Source of the DNA: Aquificaceae bacterium
GTDB lineage: Bacteria; Aquificota; Aquificia; Aquificales; Aquificaceae
Length of the DNA: 9,702 bases
Direction: 5' to 3'
Assembly: GCA_015492115.1 (NCBI GenBank)
Contig: WGFS01000035.1
Span: 1 to 9,702 of the forward strand
This document shows, piece after piece, positions 3,568 to 9,702 of the stretch (position 1 is its first letter; each line of letters starts with the position of its first letter). The notes beneath the pieces are model-generated. The model was not told the DNA's origin, made no database searches, and saw only the letters and a list, made by a program, of their open reading frames with translations. The position numbers were made by a program, and so were the translations under genes.

Positions 3568-6500
3568 ATGAAGAATATCGCACTACCAAGAAAGTTCTTC
3601 GGTAGGAGAGAGGAGATCATAGAACCTCCCTACCTATTAAGTGTACCAAAAAGCTCCTTTGAGAGCTTCATTCAGCTCAAGAAGGCACCCCAAGAGAGAG
3701 AGAACATAGGACTGGAGTACATACTCAGAACTTCCTTTCCCTTCGTTGACCCCGACGGGAACATACATATGGAATATCTCGGGTACGAGATAGGGGACTG
3801 GGAGTGCAACGCCTGCGGATACAAGCCTGAGTCGGATTTTCTGGCGGGATGGGGGGTTGACTGTCCCAAGTGCGGTGGAAAGCTCGTCTATAAGGAGAAG
3901 TATACGCCTGACGAGTGCAGGATAAAGGGGCTGACCTACTCTGCACCCCTGAGGGTCATGTTCAAACTCAGGGTGAAGACCAAGGATGGTGAGAGGGAGA
4001 CCCCGCCCAAGAAGGTCTATTTCGGTGAGATCCCTCTCATGACCGAGTGGGGTTCCTTCATCATAAACGGGAGCGAGAGGGTAATAGTAAACCAGCTCAT
4101 AAGGTCAACGGGAGTTTTCTTTGAGGAAAAGGAGGAGAAGCAGAAGGATGCGACGATCACGAGGATCATATACAGGGCGAGCATAATTCCCGATAAGGGT
4201 TCAAGGATAGAGTTTGAGCTTTCAGGAACTACCGATACATTCCACGCGAGGGTTGACAGGAAGAAGATAAGCGGTATAGCCATACTGAGGGCGTGGGGGT
4301 TTGAGACAGCCTACGAGATACTCTCAAACTTCTACGAGGGGGTGAGAAGGCTTACGGTCCAGAAGGGAGCCCTCATAGATACTGAAACGGGAGAGGAGTA
4401 CAGACCCGAAGACCTTGAACACCACTACATATTCGCCATACTCAGGTACAGGGCTAAGCTGGAGGATTCGGACAAGGAGAAGGAGTTCATAGAGGAGAGA
4501 TACATAGAGGAGTGGGAAGGTCTTGAGCTACTTCTTAAAGACGAGAGGATAAAGGTTGAGGCTGTCACGATACTTCCCAACGAGAATGCGGTCAAAAGCC
4601 CTTACGCCAAGATAGTTGTTGATACCCTCGCCAACGAGACCACACCCAGGGATCCCGACAGGATGAGCGTCGTCAAGGTGCCCTCTGAGTTTTCCCTCAG
4701 AGACTACGGCTACATGGAGATATACAAGAAGCTCAGGCTCGTTGAAACGATGACCATGGAGATAGAGAACCTCATAGAGAGGGCACGCTCCTACTTTGAG
4801 GTCTTCTTCGGGCATATAACGAGGTACGACCTCTCCAAGGTCGGAAGGGTGAAGATAAACGCAAAGGTTCACAAGCTCCCCAGAACCCTGAAGCCCGCTG
4901 ACGTTGATCTCCTGGATAAGCTACCCCCGGTAGCCCTCGCCGAGGACGTAGGCAAGTACAAGGAGGGCACACGATTAACCAAAGAGATACTGAAGGACAT
5001 ATTCAAGAAGGTAAAGGAAGTAAGGATAAAGGACTACACCGAGGAGGAGGCGAGGTTCATCCTCCCCATTGACCTCGTGAACATACTCAAGTACCTGATA
5101 GACCTCAGGTTCAGGAGAGAGAGGAAGGACGACATAGCTCACCTCGGGAACAGGAGGGTAAGGTCTGTTGGGGAGCTCCTTGAGAATCAGGTCAGGACGG
5201 GTATAGCACGGATGGAAAAGGTCTTCAGGGACAGGGTCGCGGTCATAAATCCCGAAGACCCGAACATAAGACCCCAGGATCTCATAAACCCCAGGTACGT
5301 GACCAACTCCATAACGGAGTTCCTCAAGGGAGGACAGCTCTCCCAGTACCTTGATAACGCTAACCCACTTTCCGCCTTAACCCACAAGAGGAGGCTCTCA
5401 GCTCTCGGACCCGGAGGACTGACAAGGGAGAGCGCCAAGTTTGAGATAAGGGATGTCCACCCCTCCCACTACGGGAGGATATGTCCCATAGAGACCCCCG
5501 AAGGTCAGAACATAGGTCTCGTTACATCCATGACCGTTTACTCTCAGGTGAACGAGTACGGGTTCCTGATAACACCCTACAGGAAGGTGGAGAACGGCGT
5601 TGTCACCGACAAGATAGACTACCTCGCGGCATACGAGGAGGAGGACTTCGTCATAGCCCAGAGCACCCCTACGGACGAAAAGGGAAAGATACTCGCGGAG
5701 AGGGTCCTCGCGAGACACAAGAATGACATAAGGATAGTCAAACCAGAGCAGGTCAACTACATAGACGTGTCCCCAAGGCAGGTGATCTCGGTCTCCGCAT
5801 CGCTCATACCATTCCTTGAACACGACGATGCGAACAGGGCATTGATGGGTTCAAACATGCAGAGACAGGCTGTCCCCCTCATATTCACCCAGGCACCCCT
5901 CGTAGGGACGGGAATGGAGAAGAAGGTTGCGAGGGACTCCCACTCTGTGGTTACAGCTAAGAGGGGAGGTGTTGTTGAGGAGGTCAACAGTGCGAAGATA
6001 ATAGTGAGGGTAAATCCCGAGGAGATAGACCCCAACGACCCTCTGGACTTTGGAATAGATATATACGAGCTCAAGAAGTTCCAGAGGACGAACCAGAACA
6101 CCTGTGTGAACCAGAGACCCCTGGTAAAGAAGGGTGAAGAGATAAAGGCTGGTGACGTTATAGCGGACGGACAGTCCACCTTCAGAGGTGAGCTTGCCCT
6201 CGGGAAGGACGTTCTCGTCGCCTTCATGCCCTGGAGGGGATACAACTTTGAGGACGCCATAGTTGTTTCCGAAAGGCTCGTTAAGGAGGACGTCTTTACA
6301 TCCATACACATAGAGGAGCTTGAGGTTGAGGCAAGGGAGACAAAGCTCGGAGAGGAAGAGATAACCCGCCAGATACCGGGTGTCCCGGAGAAAGCCCTCG
6401 CCCATCTTGACGAGCTCGGTATAGTGAGGGTTGGAACCTACGTAAAGCCCGGAGACATACTGGTCGGCAAGGTTACTCCAAAGGGTGAGACCCAGCTAAC

Positions 6501-7968
6501 GCCCGAAGAGAAGCTCCTCCAGGCCATATTCGGAGAGAAGTCCAAGGACGTGAAGGACTCCTCGCTCAGGTGTCCTCCCGGCGTTGAAGGGGTCGTCATA
6601 GACGTTCAGATATTCACAAGGAGAACCGGAGAGAGAAGGAGTATGCTCGTGGACACCGTTGAGAGGGAGGAGATGGAGGCGCTCAAGGAGGAGCTTGAGA
6701 GGAGGAAGAACCTGATAATTGAGGGAAGGAACAAAGTCCTCAGGGGGCTCGTACTTGGAAAGAAAATAGAGAAGGATGTGACCTTAAGGAAGAAGACCTA
6801 CGAGGCTGGCACAAAGATAGATGAGAAGTTCCTCAAGTCCTTCCTGAACTTCATAATCTCCAAGCCCGACAACTTCTTCAAGAGCAAGAAGCTTATAAAG
6901 CAGATAACGGACGTTGTGAACAAGGCGAGAACTCAGGTTCAGATGCTCAACAAGATATATGAAGAGAAGAAGAAGTCCCTATACAGGAGGGGAGACCTCC
7001 CGCCCGGAGTCATAACCCTCGTCAAGGTCTATATAGCCCAGAAGAGGAAGATCAAGGTTGGTGACAAGATGGCGGGAAGGCACGGAAACAAGGGTGTTAT
7101 ATCCGTGGTTCTGCCTGTGGAAGACATGCCATTCCTGCCCGATGGAACCCCCGTTGACGTGGTTCTCAACCCTCTCGGTGTTCCTTCAAGGATGAACGTT
7201 GGTCAGATACTTGAGACCCACCTCGGTTGGGCTGCGAAAGGGCTTGGCAAAAAGATCGGCGAGATGCTCTCCCAGGGTGTAGACAGGAAGAAGCTCACCA
7301 AGTGGTTCAGGGAGACCTATGCCATAGGAGACCCTACGGGTGAGAACGCCAGGTTCATAGAGGAGTTCTTGAATTCCCTCTCCGACGAAGAGTTTTACGC
7401 CCTCATGAAGGACTACGCTGAGAAGGGAATACCTATGGCAACTCCAGCCTTTGAAGGCGCGGAGGAGGAAGCCATAAAGGAACTTCTCAAGCGTGCAGGA
7501 CTGTCTGAAAATGGAAAGTCCACCCTTTACGATGGAAGGACTGGAGAGCCCTTTGACTTTGAGGTTACGGTGGGATACATGCACATGCTCAAGCTGATAC
7601 ACATGGTTGACGACAAGGTTCACGCCAGGTCAACGGGTCCTTACTCTCTGGTAACCCAGCAACCCCTCGGTGGAAGGGCTCAGTTCGGCGGCCAAAGACT
7701 CGGAGAGATGGAGGTGTGGGCTCTGGAAGCTCACGGTGCAGCCTACACACTCCAGGAGATGCTTACGGTCAAGTCCGACGATATAGAGGGAAGGAGCAAG
7801 GTGTACGAGGCGATAGTCAAGGGTAAGTACACCTACTCGCCGGGCATACCTGAGTCCTTCAGGGTCCTTGTCAGAGAGCTAAAGGCTCTCAGCCTGGACG
7901 TCAGGTGTGTGAACGGTGAAAACGTTGGCTGTGATCAGGTTGAGATGAAAGAGGAGGAAGAAAGATGA
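3568..7968 (+). CDS. rpoB: DNA-directed RNA polymerase subunit beta
   Basis: The beta subunit forms one pincer of RNA polymerase and part of the active site. The protein has 1466 aa, longer than E. coli beta (1342). In order: N-terminal protrusion (PPYLLSVPKSSFESF, 20-34); an unusual zinc ribbon C80/C83/C99/C102; the lobe, from RIKGLTYSAPLRV (118-130) on, with an inserted stretch about 225-345; the rifampicin pocket (590-613, THKRRLSALGPGG at 605-617); IETPEGQNIGL (641-651); the active-site NFEDA with E895/D896; a long insertion about 1031-1141 at the place of the E. coli SI2; the catalytic-centre lysines K1167 and K1175 in GDKMAGRHGNKG; and the C-terminal clamp region (HARSTGPYSLVTQQPLGG, 1352-1369, and VKSDDIEGRSK). 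No motif expected of an active enzyme is missing. The ATG start is set by AAGGGG. The stop overlaps rpoC by 4 nt. Confidence 0.98.
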   Translation: MKNIALPRKFFGRREEIIEPPYLLSVPKSSFESFIQLKKAPQERENIGLEYILRTSFPFVDPDGNIHMEYLGYEIGDWECNACGYKPESDFLAGWGVDCPKCGGKLVYKEKYTPDECRIKGLTYSAPLRVMFKLRVKTKDGERETPPKKVYFGEIPLMTEWGSFIINGSERVIVNQLIRSTGVFFEEKEEKQKDATITRIIYRASIIPDKGSRIEFELSGTTDTFHARVDRKKISGIAILRAWGFETAYEILSNFYEGVRRLTVQKGALIDTETGEEYRPEDLEHHYIFAILRYRAKLEDSDKEKEFIEERYIEEWEGLELLLKDERIKVEAVTILPNENAVKSPYAKIVVDTLANETTPRDPDRMSVVKVPSEFSLRDYGYMEIYKKLRLVETMTMEIENLIERARSYFEVFFGHITRYDLSKVGRVKINAKVHKLPRTLKPADVDLLDKLPPVALAEDVGKYKEGTRLTKEILKDIFKKVKEVRIKDYTEEEARFILPIDLVNILKYLIDLRFRRERKDDIAHLGNRRVRSVGELLENQVRTGIARMEKVFRDRVAVINPEDPNIRPQDLINPRYVTNSITEFLKGGQLSQYLDNANPLSALTHKRRLSALGPGGLTRESAKFEIRDVHPSHYGRICPIETPEGQNIGLVTSMTVYSQVNEYGFLITPYRKVENGVVTDKIDYLAAYEEEDFVIAQSTPTDEKGKILAERVLARHKNDIRIVKPEQVNYIDVSPRQVISVSASLIPFLEHDDANRALMGSNMQRQAVPLIFTQAPLVGTGMEKKVARDSHSVVTAKRGGVVEEVNSAKIIVRVNPEEIDPNDPLDFGIDIYELKKFQRTNQNTCVNQRPLVKKGEEIKAGDVIADGQSTFRGELALGKDVLVAFMPWRGYNFEDAIVVSERLVKEDVFTSIHIEELEVEARETKLGEEEITRQIPGVPEKALAHLDELGIVRVGTYVKPGDILVGKVTPKGETQLTPEEKLLQAIFGEKSKDVKDSSLRCPPGVEGVVIDVQIFTRRTGERRSMLVDTVEREEMEALKEELERRKNLIIEGRNKVLRGLVLGKKIEKDVTLRKKTYEAGTKIDEKFLKSFLNFIISKPDNFFKSKKLIKQITDVVNKARTQVQMLNKIYEEKKKSLYRRGDLPPGVITLVKVYIAQKRKIKVGDKMAGRHGNKGVISVVLPVEDMPFLPDGTPVDVVLNPLGVPSRMNVGQILETHLGWAAKGLGKKIGEMLSQGVDRKKLTKWFRETYAIGDPTGENARFIEEFLNSLSDEEFYALMKDYAEKGIPMATPAFEGAEEEAIKELLKRAGLSENGKSTLYDGRTGEPFDFEVTVGYMHMLKLIHMVDDKVHARSTGPYSLVTQQPLGGRAQFGGQRLGEMEVWALEAHGAAYTLQEMLTVKSDDIEGRSKVYEAIVKGKYTYSPGIPESFRVLVRELKALSLDVRCVNGENVGCDQVEMKEEEER

Positions 7969-9702
7969 ACCAAAGAAGAAGAGGTCTTTTCCCCTTTGAA
8001 AAGATAAAGCTTCTCCTCGCCTCCCCCGAGGAGGTCAGGAGCTGGTCAAGGGGAGAGGTAAGGCGTCCAGAGACCCTCAACTACAGGACGCTCAAACCGG
8101 AAAAGGACGGTCTCTTCTGTGCAAAGATCTTCGGTCCCGTTAAAGACTACGAGTGTCTGTGTGGAAAGTACAGGGGAAAGAGGTATGAGGGAACTGTCTG
8201 TGACAGATGTGGTGTTGAGGTGACCCTATCCTACGAGAGGAGAAAGAGGTTCGGACACATAGAGCTTGCCGCACCCGTGGCACACATATGGTTCCTCAAG
8301 TCCACCCCTTCAAAGATAGGGACTCTCCTAAGTCTGACCTCAAGGGACGTGGAGAGGGTCATATACTTTGAATCCTACCTCGTTATTGAGTACCCTACGG
8401 AAGAGGAAGAGGATGCCTTCGCTCAGGCTGAGGACACGATCCCGCTCAACGACGGGACTACCGTTAAATGGGTAAAGCTCCACGTTGTAACGGAGCAGGA
8501 GTTTGAGGAGGAGTACTCCTTCACAATAGACGAGAAGTACGAGTACGGGATGGGTGCGGAGATAATAAAGACCGTTCTGTCCCAGCTGGATCTCGTGGAG
8601 TACTCCAAGAAGCTCAAGTCCCTCATAAAACCCTACAGCATAGGATTTGAGGATCTCGGGAAAGAGGTTGAGACCCAGTACAAGACCCTGTATGAGAAGA
8701 TAATAAGAACCTTAGCCCACGACTTCAACGAGTTTGGAGTTCTCTTCCCAAATCTTGAAGAGAAGAAACTGGGTCTTGAACAGGCTATACACGCGATACT
8801 CAACGAGGAGCTCTACCTGAACGTGGAGACCGGGGAGCTTTCAGAGGAGGACAAGGGAGACGAATACCTCACAGGCAAGGAGGCTCTGAGGACTTACTAC
8901 GAGAACGTCAGGGCGAGGAAGAACATTCCAATATTTGAGAGGATAAAGGAGGACATAAGGACGACCGTTCTTAAAGAGGTCTCCGAGCAGAGGGTGAAGA
9001 AGTATCTGAGGATCCTGAAGCTCGTTGACGGTTTCATAAAGAGCGAGAACAGACCAGAATGGATGATAATAGAGGTCATACCCGTTCTTCCACCAGACCT
9101 AAGACCCCTCGTTGCCCTTGACGGAGGAAGGTTCGCCACCTCCGACCTCAACGACCTCTACAGAAGGCTGATAAACAGGAACAACAGATTAAAGAGGCTC
9201 ATAGAGCTTGACGCACCCGAGATAATCATAAGGAACGAGAAGAGGATGCTCCAGGAGGCGGTTGACGCCCTCATAGACAACGGCAAGAGGGGAAGGGTCG
9301 TAACCCAGAACGGAAGACCACTGAAGTCTCTGGCTGACTACCTGAAGGGTAAACAGGGAAGGTTCAGGCAGAACCTCCTCGGAAAGAGGGTTGACTACTC
9401 GGGTCGTTCTGTCATAGTGGTGGGTCCTGAACTTCAGATGCATCAGTGCGGTCTTCCCAAGATCATGGCTCTTGAACTCTTCAAGCCCTTCGTTTACAGG
9501 AGACTTGAGGAGAAGGGATACGCTACCTCAATAAGGAACGCGAAGAAGCTCGTAGAACAGAGAGCTCCGGAGGTATGGGAGTGCCTTGAGGAGGTAGTAA
9601 AACAGCATCCAGTCCTTCTCAACAGGGCTCCCACGCTTCACAGACCTTCCGTTCAGGCTTTTGAACCCGTCCTGGTTGAGGGCAAGGCTATAAGACTACA
9701 CC
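7965..9702 (+). CDS. rpoC: DNA-directed RNA polymerase subunit beta', N-terminal part (partial)
   Basis: The frame is open from ATG 7965 to the window end, giving 579 codons. The start overlaps the rpoB stop as ATGA and has GGAGG (7953-7957) 7 nt upstream, so translation is coupled to rpoB. It begins MNQRRRGLFPFEKIKLLLAS. The N-terminal zinc-binding domain has C64/C66/C79/C82 (DYECLCGKYR...CDRCGVEV). Clamp motifs follow (APVAHIWFLKSTPSKIG, 103-119), then an insertion of about 115 residues at roughly 222-335. Next come PEWMIIEVIPVLPPDLRPL (364-382), the rudder/lid region and LNDLYRRLINRNNRLKRL (395-412), and GKQGRFRQNLLGKRVDYSGR (462-481). The last motif visible is HPVLLNRAPTLHR (548-560). The window ends at GKAIRLH, about ten residues before the expected catalytic Mg-binding NADFDGD. 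Confidence 0.97.
   Translation, partial: MNQRRRGLFPFEKIKLLLASPEEVRSWSRGEVRRPETLNYRTLKPEKDGLFCAKIFGPVKDYECLCGKYRGKRYEGTVCDRCGVEVTLSYERRKRFGHIELAAPVAHIWFLKSTPSKIGTLLSLTSRDVERVIYFESYLVIEYPTEEEEDAFAQAEDTIPLNDGTTVKWVKLHVVTEQEFEEEYSFTIDEKYEYGMGAEIIKTVLSQLDLVEYSKKLKSLIKPYSIGFEDLGKEVETQYKTLYEKIIRTLAHDFNEFGVLFPNLEEKKLGLEQAIHAILNEELYLNVETGELSEEDKGDEYLTGKEALRTYYENVRARKNIPIFERIKEDIRTTVLKEVSEQRVKKYLRILKLVDGFIKSENRPEWMIIEVIPVLPPDLRPLVALDGGRFATSDLNDLYRRLINRNNRLKRLIELDAPEIIIRNEKRMLQEAVDALIDNGKRGRVVTQNGRPLKSLADYLKGKQGRFRQNLLGKRVDYSGRSVIVVGPELQMHQCGLPKIMALELFKPFVYRRLEEKGYATSIRNAKKLVEQRAPEVWECLEEVVKQHPVLLNRAPTLHRPSVQAFEPVLVEGKAIRLH

Noticed and set aside
5481..5726. An 81-codon + strand frame inside rpoB.
   Set aside because: It is an out-of-frame reading of conserved beta motifs, Arg- and His-rich, with no convincing ribosome binding site.
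5757..6405. Two overlapping 184-codon minus-strand open frames inside rpoB.
   Set aside because: Both are shadows of rpoB in other frames, with no supporting motifs. Several similar minus-strand frames across the window are rejected for the same reason.
1..9702. A search for mobile elements, CRISPR arrays, inverted-repeat boundaries, defence genes or a hidden novel system.
   Set aside because: Every stretch is accounted for by conserved housekeeping genes in their usual order; no terminal repeats, spacer-repeat pattern, frameshifted genes or unexplained open frames of weight were seen.

Overview
The window is a core housekeeping locus from a thermophilic bacterium, most likely a member of the Aquificaceae (Aquifex relatives). 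The grounds are three. NusG carries the large inserted domain known from Aquifex aeolicus NusG. The RpoB length (1466 aa) and its lobe zinc-ribbon insertion fit what I recall of the Aquifex protein. Codon use favours AGG/AGA for Arg and ATA for Ile even in ribosomal protein genes. I cannot name a species from sequence alone.

All genes are on the + strand, in the order tuf (3' end only) - rpmG - tRNA-Trp(CCA) - secE - nusG - rplK - rplA - rplJ - rplL - [130-nt gap with hairpin and candidate promoter] - rpoB - rpoC (5' part, cut by the window end). From tuf to rplL no gap exceeds 15 nt, which suggests one long transcript. Shine-Dalgarno sequences are merged with the upstream stop codons at rplK and rplL, secE/nusG overlap by 1 nt, and rpoB/rpoC overlap by 4 nt (ATGA). 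The only real intergenic region lies between rplL and rpoB. It holds an 11-bp hairpin followed by a short T-run (attenuator or terminator) and then a plausible sigma70-type promoter for rpoBC.

Functionally, EF-Tu, L33, L11, L1, L10 and L7/L12 serve the ribosome (L11-L10-L12 form the GTPase-associated stalk that recruits EF-Tu). tRNA-Trp supplies translation, SecE belongs to the SecYEG translocon, and NusG, beta and beta' form the transcription elongation machinery. The gene order is the widely conserved bacterial one.

I found no undescribed system, mobile element, CRISPR array or foreign insertion. The points worth a second look are lineage-type elaborations. These are the zinc ribbon in the beta lobe, a roughly 115-aa insertion in beta', the NusG insertion, a 10-residue lengthening of the L10 stalk helix, a tRNA packed 1 nt behind a stop codon, the lack of room for a separate L10 leader, and the rplL-rpoB control region.
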